This document shows positions 26,078 to 34,542 of a DNA stretch of 64,000 bases, piece by piece; the first letter of the stretch is position 1; every line of letters begins with the position of its first letter. The stretch comes from Paraburkholderia polaris. Its GTDB lineage: Bacteria; Pseudomonadota; Gammaproteobacteria; Burkholderiales; Burkholderiaceae. Under the pieces are notes generated by a model, which was not told the DNA's origin, made no database searches, and worked only from the letters and a program-made list of their open reading frames with translations. Location: positions 101,605-165,604 of the forward strand of contig NZ_JABBGJ010000019.1 in the NCBI RefSeq assembly GCF_012927345.1. The letters are read 5' to 3'. A program made the translations under genes and the position numbers.

Positions 26078-26780
26078 GCGTCGGCTTGCGATCATGCAGC
26101 CTTACTTCTTTCCTTATCTCGGCTACTTCCAGCTGATGGCCGAAGTCGACGCGTTCGTCATATTTGATGACGTCAACTTCATCAACCGCGGCTGGATCAA
26201 TCGTAACCGGATCAACATCAACGGCGCGCCGCACCTGATCACCGTCCCATTGAAGCAGGCGAGCCAGAACAAGCTGATCTGCGAAATCAGCGTGAACAAC
26301 GATCTGTTATGGCGCGACAAGCTTCTCAAGACCATTCGCCAGGCTTATTCGCGCGCCCCGCAGTTCGCGCGCGTGTTCCCGCTAGTCGAAAGGATCGTCC
26401 GCCATCCGGCCGCCAATCTGGCCGACTATCTGCGCCACGGCCTAGTCAATCTGCGCGATTTTCTGGGCCTTGGAACGGAAATCATCGGCTCGTCGCGACG
26501 GTACGAAAACTCGAACCTGACGGCGCAGTCACGGATCGTTGACATCTGCTTGCGGGAGCACATAGGCATCTATGTGAATGCAATCGGCGGCAGGGAGCTC
26601 TATGAAAACGCTGCTTTCGAGCTGGCCGGCGTGAAACTGCAGTTCCTGCAGCCGGCATTGCCGCTGTACGACCAATCCGGAGCCGAGTTCATGCCCGGCC
26701 TGTCGATCATCGACGTGCTGATGTGCAACGACGACCGGACCGTCGCGAACATGTTGAAAAGCGGACGCTGCGATGACTGA
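26067..26780 (+). CDS. WbqC family protein
   Basis: A 237-residue WbqC-type protein: RLAIMQPYFFPYLGYFQLM at the N-terminus, VIFDDVNFINRGWINRNRI and LITVPLKQASQNKLI are family hallmarks. WbqC proteins occur in O-antigen and amino-sugar clusters, probably acting on the amino sugar, but a defined reaction is not claimed here. The start at 26067 overlaps the DegT gene by 11 bases; ATG at 26094 is an alternative. The end overlaps the methyltransferase gene by 8 bases. Confidence 0.85.
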   Translation: MRAERRLAIMQPYFFPYLGYFQLMAEVDAFVIFDDVNFINRGWINRNRININGAPHLITVPLKQASQNKLICEISVNNDLLWRDKLLKTIRQAYSRAPQFARVFPLVERIVRHPAANLADYLRHGLVNLRDFLGLGTEIIGSSRRYENSNLTAQSRIVDICLREHIGIYVNAIGGRELYENAAFELAGVKLQFLQPALPLYDQSGAEFMPGLSIIDVLMCNDDRTVANMLKSGRCDD

Positions 26781-27405
26781 CACCTACCATACGATCATCC
26801 GCCACTACGAAGACTGCCTCGGGAAATTCGGCGATTCGCACCGCGGCGTCGATTGGCCCAACGAAGCCGATGCCGCGACGCGCTACCAGGTCATGCTGGG
26901 GCTCATCAAGCCGTCGGCGACGGAACAAACGCTGCTCGATTTTGGGTGCGGTGCTTCGCACCTGTATCAATACATGCTTGAACACAACGTAACGGGGCTG
27001 CGATATGCCGGACTCGATGCATCCTCCGCGTTCTGTGATCTGTCAGCGCGAAAGTATCCGCAGAATCCGTACCTGTGTGTCGACGTTTTGTGCGAACCCG
27101 AGCGGGTCGGCGAGTTCGACTACATCGTGATGAACGGCGTGTTCACCGAAAAGCGCGGACTCTCGTTCGACGACATGTTCGACTACTTCAAGGAGGTCTT
27201 GCGGATCGTGTTCCGCAAAGCTCGGCGCGGCATCGCATTCAATGTGATGTCTAAGCAAGTCGATTGGGAGCGCGCGGACCTGTTCCACCTTCCGATCAGC
27301 AGTCTGACCGACTTCCTCGCGAAGGAGCTGTCTCGTCACTATGTCGTGAGAAACGACTATGGTCTGTACGAGTACACCACCTATGTGCACAAGGAGCATA
27401 GCTAA
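26773..27405 (+). CDS. SAM-dependent methyltransferase
   Basis: A 210-residue class I methyltransferase. The SAM-binding motif I is TLLDFGCGASHLYQYML, followed by YAGLDASSAFCDLS and FDYIVMNGVFTEKR. The acceptor is unknown; a sugar hydroxyl or an N-acyl precursor is plausible from context. It overlaps both neighbours (8 bases upstream, one base downstream in TAATG), so translation is probably coupled. Confidence 0.85.
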   Translation: MTDTYHTIIRHYEDCLGKFGDSHRGVDWPNEADAATRYQVMLGLIKPSATEQTLLDFGCGASHLYQYMLEHNVTGLRYAGLDASSAFCDLSARKYPQNPYLCVDVLCEPERVGEFDYIVMNGVFTEKRGLSFDDMFDYFKEVLRIVFRKARRGIAFNVMSKQVDWERADLFHLPISSLTDFLAKELSRHYVVRNDYGLYEYTTYVHKEHS

Positions 27406-28064
27406 TGGATAACGTGCTCATCTTCGGCTTGCATGACTATGCAGAGCTTGCTCACTACTATATTGAACACGATTCGCCGCACCACGTCGCGGCGTTTTGC
27501 GTCCACCGCGCGTACATGCCGGCAAACGGCCAGTTCAAGGGGGTCAAGGTCGTCGCCTACGAAGACGTGGCTGAAGCATACCCGGCTTCCGACTTCCATT
27601 TCTTCGCGCCGATGTCGCCGAAGCACATGAATGCCGATCGCGAGCGCATCTTCCGCGACATCAAGGAAAAGGGTTACCGGATGATCAGCTACGTCAGCTC
27701 GAAAGCGACGACTTTCGGCAACGAAATCGGCGAGAACTGTTTCATCCTCGAGGACAACACGATTCAGCCTTTCACGCGAATCGGCAACAACGTCGTGCTG
27801 TGGAGCGGCAATCATATCGGCCACCACGGCTGCATTCACGACCACGTAACGATGACGTCGCACGTCGTGATGTCCGGCCACTGTGAGATCGGCGCATATA
27901 GCTTTCTCGGCGTAAACGCAACGTTGCGTGACGGCATCACGATCGGCGAGGGCAGCTTCATCGCGATGGCGTCAGCGATCGTGAAGAACACGGAGCCATG
28001 GTCCGTCTACAAGGGCAATCCCGCGCAAAAGCTCTCGATGTCGAGCAAGGACCTGAAGGTCTAG
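27405..28064 (+). CDS. NeuD/PglD-like sugar O/N-acetyltransferase
   Basis: A 219-residue two-domain protein. The N-terminal Rossmann-like part (VLIFGLHDYAELAHYYIE) binds the nucleotide sugar. The C-terminal part is a left-handed beta-helix with hexapeptide turns: FGNEIGENCFILEDNTIQPF, IGNNVVLWSGNHIGHHGCIHD and GSFIAMASAIVKNTEPWSVY. The catalytic His is probably in GHHG. The family acetylates amino groups on UDP- or dTDP-sugars. It starts within the stop of the methyltransferase gene. Confidence 0.85.
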   Translation: MDNVLIFGLHDYAELAHYYIEHDSPHHVAAFCVHRAYMPANGQFKGVKVVAYEDVAEAYPASDFHFFAPMSPKHMNADRERIFRDIKEKGYRMISYVSSKATTFGNEIGENCFILEDNTIQPFTRIGNNVVLWSGNHIGHHGCIHDHVTMTSHVVMSGHCEIGAYSFLGVNATLRDGITIGEGSFIAMASAIVKNTEPWSVYKGNPAQKLSMSSKDLKV

Positions 28065-28073
28065 GAGTCGTCG

Positions 28074-29024
28074 ATGTCGGCCATTCGCTGGGAAAAACGC
28101 GGCCTGATCTATACGGTCGACAAACGGGTGCCGTGGGCCCGTTCGCACGCGCAAATTCCGACCTTCGCCGGTCTGGATGACGGCGCGCTGAAGATCTTGT
28201 TCAGCAGTCGCGACGACAAGAATCGCAGCCTGATCGCAAAGCTGAAGGTTCGCGGCGACGCGCCGAACGAGGTCATTTCGGTGCAATCCGATCCCGTGCT
28301 GCCGCTCGGCTTGCCTGGAACCTTCGACGATTATGGAATGATGCCGTCCTCCGTCGTCGAGCACGGCGGCGCGCAGTACCTCTATTACATTGGCTGGAAC
28401 GTGCGCAACACGGTTCCATATCACAACTCCGTCGGCCTTGCGATTAGCGAGAACGGCGGCGAAAGCTACCGGCGGCTGTTCGAAGGCCCGATCATGGATC
28501 GTACAGCCAAAGAACCGTACTTCTGCGCCACGACGTGCGTGCGCATCGAAAACGGCATCTGGCGGAACTGGTACCTGTCGTGCACAGGCTGGGAGCACAT
28601 CGACGGCAAGGCGGAGCCGCGCTATCACCTCAAATACGCGGAGTCGCGCGACGGCATACATTGGGAACGCCGTGGCACGATCGCTATCGATTACGCCAAC
28701 CCTGAAGAAGGCGGCATCGTCCGTGCATCAGTCTACAAGGACGGCGCGATATACCGGATGTGGTACTGCTACCGCAGCCATGCGGGCTACCGCGAAAACC
28801 GGGCGAACAGTTATCGCATTGGGTACGCGGAGTCTTCTGACGGCATCGAATGGCGCCGATTGGATGAGCTTGCGGGAATCGACACTAGCGCGACGGGTTG
28901 GGATTCGTTCATGGTCGCTTATCCGGAAGTCGTCAGCGTGGACGGCCATTTGTACCTCTTTTACAACGGCAACGGTTTCGGGGCCAGCGGCTTCGGATAT
29001 GCCGAGGCCATCCGCGAAGAATAG
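28074..29024 (+). CDS. Five-bladed beta-propeller glycosidase-like protein (GH43/GH130-like)
   Basis: A 316-residue protein without signal peptide. Repeating blades such as AQYLYYIGWNVRNTVPYHN, GLAISENGGESYRRL, HLKYAESRDGIHWERRG and RIGYAESSDGIEWRR carry the Asp-x-Trp pattern of the five-bladed propeller hydrolases. Acidic residues that could be catalytic are present (TKEPYFC, DSFMVAYPEV), but specific activity is not certain. It may be a glycan-trimming or binding protein. Nine bases separate it from the previous gene, and the next gene begins immediately after its stop. Confidence 0.75.
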   Translation: MSAIRWEKRGLIYTVDKRVPWARSHAQIPTFAGLDDGALKILFSSRDDKNRSLIAKLKVRGDAPNEVISVQSDPVLPLGLPGTFDDYGMMPSSVVEHGGAQYLYYIGWNVRNTVPYHNSVGLAISENGGESYRRLFEGPIMDRTAKEPYFCATTCVRIENGIWRNWYLSCTGWEHIDGKAEPRYHLKYAESRDGIHWERRGTIAIDYANPEEGGIVRASVYKDGAIYRMWYCYRSHAGYRENRANSYRIGYAESSDGIEWRRLDELAGIDTSATGWDSFMVAYPEVVSVDGHLYLFYNGNGFGASGFGYAEAIREE

Positions 29025-29744
29025 ATGGAGAGCGGAATGCAAATTATCGCCGGAAACTTCGAGAAGCAGGGCTTCCTGATTGCCTCCTCAGCCGACGTGC
29101 AGGCGTCGATGCGATCGATCCGGGCCAAGTTCGAAACCCGGTTCCTGGTCAGGTTCCGCGATGATCCGCTGCGCAATCGCAACGTCATCAAACTGCTCGC
29201 CGAAGACATTGCGGTGAAGCGTTTCTTTTGCTCCGCGGATATCGTGGGCGTGTTGAACGATCCCCTGAAAATCGAGGACCCGGTGCAAACCGGCCCCATC
29301 GTCACGCACTACACGGCAAGCGACGCGACGGGCAATAGCTACGGCCTTCCGTATCACCAGGATTGGCCGAGCATGGGCACCTCGACGAGAGGTGTGATCG
29401 CGTGGACCTCAATCACCGACATTGGCCAGAGCGGACCCGGCTTGCGCATTATTCCAGGCAGTCATCTCCACGGCCTTTGGCCCGGCATGCAGACGGATAC
29501 CGGATATGTGCTAAACCAGCAGGAGATTGACGGCTTCCAGGATGTGGAGATCGAAGCCGGGCAGATCCTCTTCATGTCGCCGTTCCTTGTTCACAAAACC
29601 AGAACGTCCCCCAGTAGCGACTGGAAGCTGTCGCTGTCCTGCCGGTTCGATGATTTTGAATGCAGGGACTGGGACCGGCGCAATTTCGTCAGTGCGTACC
29701 GAACCACCGTCGATCGACAGGTCTACCTCGCTGGTCTCCGATGA
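29025..29744 (+). CDS. Phytanoyl-CoA dioxygenase (PhyH) family protein, first copy
   Basis: A 239-residue Fe(II)/2-oxoglutarate oxygenase-like protein. The iron-binding facial triad is suggested by LPYHQDWPSMGTS (His, Asp) and the later FLVHKTRTSPSS (His), with GLRIIPGSHLHGLWPG as the family core. It starts at ATG 29025 directly after the previous stop; ATG 29037 is an alternative. It would hydroxylate a carbon of an acyl, amino acid or sugar substituent. The natural substrate is unknown. Confidence 0.82.
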   Translation: MESGMQIIAGNFEKQGFLIASSADVQASMRSIRAKFETRFLVRFRDDPLRNRNVIKLLAEDIAVKRFFCSADIVGVLNDPLKIEDPVQTGPIVTHYTASDATGNSYGLPYHQDWPSMGTSTRGVIAWTSITDIGQSGPGLRIIPGSHLHGLWPGMQTDTGYVLNQQEIDGFQDVEIEAGQILFMSPFLVHKTRTSPSSDWKLSLSCRFDDFECRDWDRRNFVSAYRTTVDRQVYLAGLR

Positions 29745-29855
29745 CTAAACCGTCGCGCAGCAAATAGAGCACACGGCCTGATTCAACCTCCATCGCCCAG
29801 ACATTGCACGCAGACGCCGCTGCCTCGAAACCATCATCGAACACGCGAATCCATC

Positions 29856-30695
29856 ATGAATCAATCCGCAGATCTGCATCTCAGGGCGCTTGCCGATACG
29901 GGATATACGGTCCTCACCCAAGCCGTCTCACGTCACGAGGTCGAGACTCTTCTGTCCGACATGCGGCGCCTGAATACCATAAGGACGCAAGCTGAGCAGA
30001 TCGACCAGCCATTTCTGAATCGTGGTCACGACACGATTTACAACGTCCAGCGCGAGGACGTGCGCTTTACGCGGATCTTCACGAGTAACCCGCTCGTCAT
30101 GACGATCCTTCGCGGCTTGCTTAACGATTCCTGGTATCGACAGATTCCGCAGGAGCAGCCGAATTTCATTTTGCGCTCGCTGTCGGGACGTAGTAGCGGC
30201 GCGGGCGCGATGCCGTTGCATATCGACTCGTTCGTCCCGAGCAACGGCAAGTACTGTATCGCCTGCCAGGTTGCTGTAATCCTCGAGGACCAGACGCCGG
30301 AGCGCGGTTGCACGGTGGTTGTGCCTGGATCGCATCGGTCAGACGACTATGCCGACCAGTCTGCGATAGCCAACGCCGTACCGATTCAGACGCGAGCCGG
30401 CGATATCGTCATCTGGGATAGCCGTCTCTGGCACGGTGCCCTTGGCAACACGACGGGATCCAGCCGTTGGTCGCTTATTGCTACCTTTGTCCGTTGGTGG
30501 ATGAAGCAGAATTTCGACATTACCGGAACATTGCCGGAGCGCATTTACGAAGTTCTCACCGACGATGAGAAAGCCGTCCTAGGTTATTGCTCCCTGCCTC
30601 CGCGAGATGAAATGGAGCGGCCTGACATGAAGACGGGACATGATCAATTGAAGAGCACGGTGGCCGCCTATCGCAGCGGCAAGGTTGGAGCATGA
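29856..30695 (+). CDS. Phytanoyl-CoA dioxygenase (PhyH) family protein, second copy
   Basis: A 279-residue Fe(II)/2-oxoglutarate oxygenase-like protein. Iron ligands are seen in MPLHIDSFVPSN (His, Asp) and DSRLWHGALGNTTGSSRWS (His, with the downstream Arg for 2-oxoglutarate). GCTVVVPGSHRSDDY is the family core. It is only distantly similar to the preceding copy, so a recent duplication is unlikely. The 111-base gap to the first copy is longer than the other gaps in the cluster. Confidence 0.82.
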   Translation: MNQSADLHLRALADTGYTVLTQAVSRHEVETLLSDMRRLNTIRTQAEQIDQPFLNRGHDTIYNVQREDVRFTRIFTSNPLVMTILRGLLNDSWYRQIPQEQPNFILRSLSGRSSGAGAMPLHIDSFVPSNGKYCIACQVAVILEDQTPERGCTVVVPGSHRSDDYADQSAIANAVPIQTRAGDIVIWDSRLWHGALGNTTGSSRWSLIATFVRWWMKQNFDITGTLPERIYEVLTDDEKAVLGYCSLPPRDEMERPDMKTGHDQLKSTVAAYRSGKVGA

Positions 30696-30812
30696 AAAAC
30701 CCGGGGCCGCGTCGATGTACGGCGACCTTTTTGGAGATTCCAGCCCCGTTTCCGCCGCCAACGTTATACGGGGCTGTCAATCGATGACTGACCGTTGCGA
30801 CCGAAAACGTAG

Positions 30813-30995
30813 AATCGAATTGCGGCCTCTTACGGTACCTTTTCGCAGTTTGAAGACGGTCACCGCTCTGTAGAATTGCTGAAATATCCGATGAATCGCG
30901 CACGGACGCTCAATGACCGCCTCGAGGCGCGCGACGGGGGCAAATCGTCATTCCGCAAAATCGAACTGCATTCTCCTAAGGCATTGAGTCAATGA
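30813..30995 (+). other. Possible small ORF or gene remnant before the FkbM gene
   Basis: A 60-codon open frame whose only ATG is at 30891 (34 residues) ends by TGA at 30993-30995, sharing ATGA with the FkbM start. The readable peptide includes RTLNDRLEARDGGKSS. No ribosome site is clear, and no family is recognized. It may be a leader peptide, the tail of a decayed gene or chance. Confidence 0.25.
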
Positions 30996-31774
30996 AAACC
31001 TGGAAGCATGTCCCCGTTGAAAGCCTGGTGAGCCCGGAAGTCTTGGCGCAGGCAGAGGCATTCGATCTGGGCAAATACTGCTACGACACTGAGGTTCGCG
31101 GCCTGAGCCTTCGCTGGCTTGCGCTTAACAAAAGGCTTCTGTGGATGGCCGCCGGCATCGAACAGATCGAACCCGAGCTGCTGGACTGGATCGACCGCAT
31201 CCCCAAGTCTTCCGTGTATTACGATTTTGGCGCTAGCAACGGGATATACGCGCTCTACGCGGCCAAACGAAATCTTAACGTTGTTGCCGTCGAGCCGGAT
31301 CCTTCGAACTATTTCCTGCTGTCCTGGAACGCCTTTCTCAATCGCGGCGACGACATCGACATTTCGGCATTCAATGTCGCGGTGTCGGACCGGTTCGCAG
31401 CGGGCAAACTGTATATTCACAAAATGGAGTTGGGCACGCACGAGAAGATCGTGGATGCGCCGCTGGCAGTGTCCGGTGAAGCCTTTGTCCCGCAACACGT
31501 GCATGCGATCCAGTTAGTGCACTTCGACAAGTGGGTTACCCAGCTCGGCCTGCCCAAACCCGAGTACGTCAAGATAGACGTGGACGGTCACGAAGTGCCC
31601 GCGATCAACGGTGCGATGGAATCGCTGCGCGGTTGCAAAGAGGTCTTCATCGAGATCGAAGACACACGACTGGATGAATTGGGCAGCATGTTCCGCCGAC
31701 TCGGCTTTGGGATGGTCGCCAAGCATCAGGTCCAGAAATACGAGAGCCTCTGGAACTGCATTTTCGCTCGTTGA
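30992..31774 (+). CDS. FkbM family methyltransferase
   Basis: A 260-residue SAM-dependent methyltransferase. The SAM-binding region is VYYDFGASNGIYALYAAKRN followed by VVAVEPDPSNYFLLSWNAF. The FkbM hallmark is PEYVKIDVDGHEVPAINGAM near the C-terminus. The family methylates hydroxyls on sugars and polyketides. It closes the rightward cluster and may cap the glycan. Confidence 0.88.
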   Translation: MKTWKHVPVESLVSPEVLAQAEAFDLGKYCYDTEVRGLSLRWLALNKRLLWMAAGIEQIEPELLDWIDRIPKSSVYYDFGASNGIYALYAAKRNLNVVAVEPDPSNYFLLSWNAFLNRGDDIDISAFNVAVSDRFAAGKLYIHKMELGTHEKIVDAPLAVSGEAFVPQHVHAIQLVHFDKWVTQLGLPKPEYVKIDVDGHEVPAINGAMESLRGCKEVFIEIEDTRLDELGSMFRRLGFGMVAKHQVQKYESLWNCIFAR

Positions 31775-31915
31775 CCGCGACACATGGGCGTCAGGACCGT
31801 CACTCATTCTTCGACTGCCAGGCTCGCGTTTCAGGGCGGCGGGAATGCTAAGTCGCCCAGAAACGATCTGGCGTGCGCGCAACAGCGGTTGTCGCACGCT
31901 ACGCCTGCCCCAACG

Positions 31916-34288
31916 TCACCGCCTGAACCTCCCGCCCCCCCCACCAAACCGCCGCCCCGGCTGAAACTGCCCGCTCGCCCGAGCATTCCCAAGATCATGC
32001 CCCTGCCTGAGCGAGTCGAGTCGTTGGGTCTGACTCGCGTTCGGCTGCACCGGCTGCCAGCCGCCGGCGCTACGCTGCTCCCAGCCGCCGCCCTGATCAT
32101 GCCGGTAGACATTGCCGTCGCTGCCCGCATAGACGTTACCGTTATTCCACGCAACCGCGTGCCCCGTGTCCTTGTTGCCCACGATGCCTTTCGTGCCCGC
32201 CTGGTGATCGCCTGAGTACGCATTGCCGGTCACGCCCGCTTCAGCGGCGCCGTAGCGCCCCGTCTGCGCGTTGTAGCCCGCGCGCTGCCGACCCGCCGCA
32301 TAATCGCCGGTGCCTTCATTGCCCACCACGCCGCCGCGCGCCACCCCGCTGCGTCCCGTCGACGGATTGCTGAACGAGTCTTGTCGCCCGGCTGCGAAGT
32401 TACCGTTGTAGGCATTCTCGACCGCGCCTCGGCTCGCCTGGAAGTGACCGCCGGTGTACGGATTGAAACCGGACGCCGCCGACCCTGCCCAGCTATTGCC
32501 TGTCCAGCCGTTCCAGCCGCTCGCGTGGGTCACGGTGCCCTGCCCCCAGCGGCCGTAGATATTGGCCTGGTTGACGTTCGCGTATTGCCAGCTCCACGGG
32601 CCACCGCCCCAATACGGTCCCCAGTATGGCGACGGCGCGCCCCACGTGGCGCCGATCGCAAAGCCGAAGGCGAAGCCCACCGTCGTGCCGAGCGCGAAGC
32701 CCGCGCCGTAGCCATACGTAGCCGGATAGCCGTAATAGACGTCGCCGACATACGGCGCATACACATACCCGGTGCCATACACGACGGTGCCGTCCGCATT
32801 GACGACCACGCCCATATAGCCCGGCGTATAACCGACTACCACCGTATCCGGCGTCGCCGAATAGACGTGAACGTAGGTCACGTAATGCACGGGCGACGCC
32901 GCCGGAATCGTATAGATCGCCGCCGGCACGGTATCGGCAACATGCCACGGTCCACCCGCCGCGCTCGCCGTGAACCAGATTCCGTTGGCGACAGCAAAGA
33001 ATTGGGAAGGCGCTGTCTGGATCACCGGCGTCGCGGTGTTCACCGCATACGAGAGCGAAGTACCGGCGATACCGACGAACTTCGGCGCGCCGTCATAGAC
33101 GACCTGCAAGGTGGTGGTCTTGCGCGACACGGTCGCCGTCTGCGGGATGGTTGCAGCGATCGCTGCCTCTTTCGCCTGCGGCGTCCCCGGCACGGAGACG
33201 AGCGCGTTCGCATGCGCGTCGTCGGCGGCGATCTTTGAGAAGTCGGCGGGCAGGCTCTTGCCGTCGACGAAGGTCCAGGGGCCGGAGAGGCTCGCTGCGC
33301 TGAACCAGCGGCCCGACAGCAGCAGGTAGTAATGGTTGTCGCGCGGCTCGACGAAGAGCGCGTGGTCGGCGTTGGTGACGGAGAGCAGATTCACGCCCTT
33401 CACCGGTTGCAGCGAAGGCTTGCCGTTCGTCACCACCAGTTCGGCCGGCTGCGCGGCAACCACTACGTCAGGCGCCTGCGCAGGCTTCTTGCCGTCGGCG
33501 GGCAACATCGGGTCGGACTTGAGATTCGTTTGCGCTTTGTTCGCCGCGGCGACCAGCTCATGCGGCGGCGCCGCGTTCAGATGCCACGGACCGTCGAGCG
33601 CTGTCGCCTCGTACCAGTAGCCCGCAGCATTCAGATGCAACGTGCCGCTTGCGTCTTTGAGCAGCATCGCGCGCGTGTTGATCAGGCGTTGATAGTGTGT
33701 GTCGCCGAGCGCACGCCAGTTCGGTTCGCCGTCAACCAGCACGAGCAACGTGGGCCGTTCGGCAAAGATGATGTTGGGTACGTTGTTCTGCACCGCGAGC
33801 CCGGGTTCGCCGCCTTCGTGGGTGCTGGCATAACTGGCCTGCAGTTGTTCAAGCGAGGTGATGAGACCGTCTTGCGGAATCCGCGCCTGCAAGGCCGTTT
33901 TCACCCCGGCGGCGGCACCCGGCGTAGCCGGCATATCGACCTGGTCGAAGACGATGTCGAGCAATTGCACCGTCGAACTGGGTTTGTCGACTTCAGCGCG
34001 CGCCGTGAAATGAGCAACGCCGTAGTTCGGCGTAGCGCTCTTCGCACCGACCGCGAAAGCCGCACGACCCTCGATCCGGTTGCCCTGCCACACTTCCACC
34101 TGCGGTTGATACAGCTCGATGCGCTGCTCGGCACTATCGAAATCGCGCGGCCACGCGGTTGGAACGGGTTGCAGTGCGGGTTGCACCGCTGCGGCGGCGA
34201 GCGCTTGAGCGGGCGTAGCAAGTGTCACCGCCAGCGACGTGCAGACGCCGGCGAGCAACAGCAAGGATTGCTTCATCGTGGTTTTCAT
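31916..34288 (-). CDS. Large secreted protein with three W-x-GPW repeats
   Basis: A 790-residue protein with a signal peptide (hydrophobic 8-30, cleavage near AQALAAA). Three repeats of the form W(Y/F)-x-A-x4-GPW lie at about residues 225, 328 and 438, each followed by a Pro-containing stretch. A Tyr/Gly/Trp-rich block (510-580) and Gly/Asn/Ala-rich degenerate repeats near the C-terminus (about 600-720) follow, ending with GGGGGRFRR. Similar proteins in Burkholderia are sometimes labelled carbohydrate-binding. No enzymatic motif is recognized. GAAGGA lies before the ATG. It is the last gene of the leftward envelope operon. Confidence 0.75.
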   Translation of the reverse strand: MKTTMKQSLLLLAGVCTSLAVTLATPAQALAAAAVQPALQPVPTAWPRDFDSAEQRIELYQPQVEVWQGNRIEGRAAFAVGAKSATPNYGVAHFTARAEVDKPSSTVQLLDIVFDQVDMPATPGAAAGVKTALQARIPQDGLITSLEQLQASYASTHEGGEPGLAVQNNVPNIIFAERPTLLVLVDGEPNWRALGDTHYQRLINTRAMLLKDASGTLHLNAAGYWYEATALDGPWHLNAAPPHELVAAANKAQTNLKSDPMLPADGKKPAQAPDVVVAAQPAELVVTNGKPSLQPVKGVNLLSVTNADHALFVEPRDNHYYLLLSGRWFSAASLSGPWTFVDGKSLPADFSKIAADDAHANALVSVPGTPQAKEAAIAATIPQTATVSRKTTTLQVVYDGAPKFVGIAGTSLSYAVNTATPVIQTAPSQFFAVANGIWFTASAAGGPWHVADTVPAAIYTIPAASPVHYVTYVHVYSATPDTVVVGYTPGYMGVVVNADGTVVYGTGYVYAPYVGDVYYGYPATYGYGAGFALGTTVGFAFGFAIGATWGAPSPYWGPYWGGGPWSWQYANVNQANIYGRWGQGTVTHASGWNGWTGNSWAGSAASGFNPYTGGHFQASRGAVENAYNGNFAAGRQDSFSNPSTGRSGVARGGVVGNEGTGDYAAGRQRAGYNAQTGRYGAAEAGVTGNAYSGDHQAGTKGIVGNKDTGHAVAWNNGNVYAGSDGNVYRHDQGGGWEQRSAGGWQPVQPNASQTQRLDSLRQGHDLGNARASGQFQPGRRFGGGGGRFRR

Positions 34289-34542
34289 AATGCACGGTCC
34301 TTCAGCATAAACATCGGTGAATCGGAAACCGTCAGCGCGGGCGGCTCGCTATACGCCGTCCGCGCCCTCTGCAATGCAGACTGTTACGGCGTCGCGATGT
34401 TGAACATCGGATTAAAGCTGAACGAGGCGAACCCATCCTCGCTCATGGTCAGCGTGGCGTCCGCATTCGGCAGCATCAACGGATACCGGGCAGAAAAGCC
34501 GTCTCCTTGTGAACCTCGATCGGGCAACGCCGATCGTTCGGG

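Noticed and set aside
34378..34542. In-frame open sequence after the BamA-like stop (including LMLPNADATLTMSEDG)
   Set aside because: It looks coding-like, but lies after a stop in the same frame, has no start near a ribosome site and no recognized family. The barrel protein already ends with a normal C-terminal strand.
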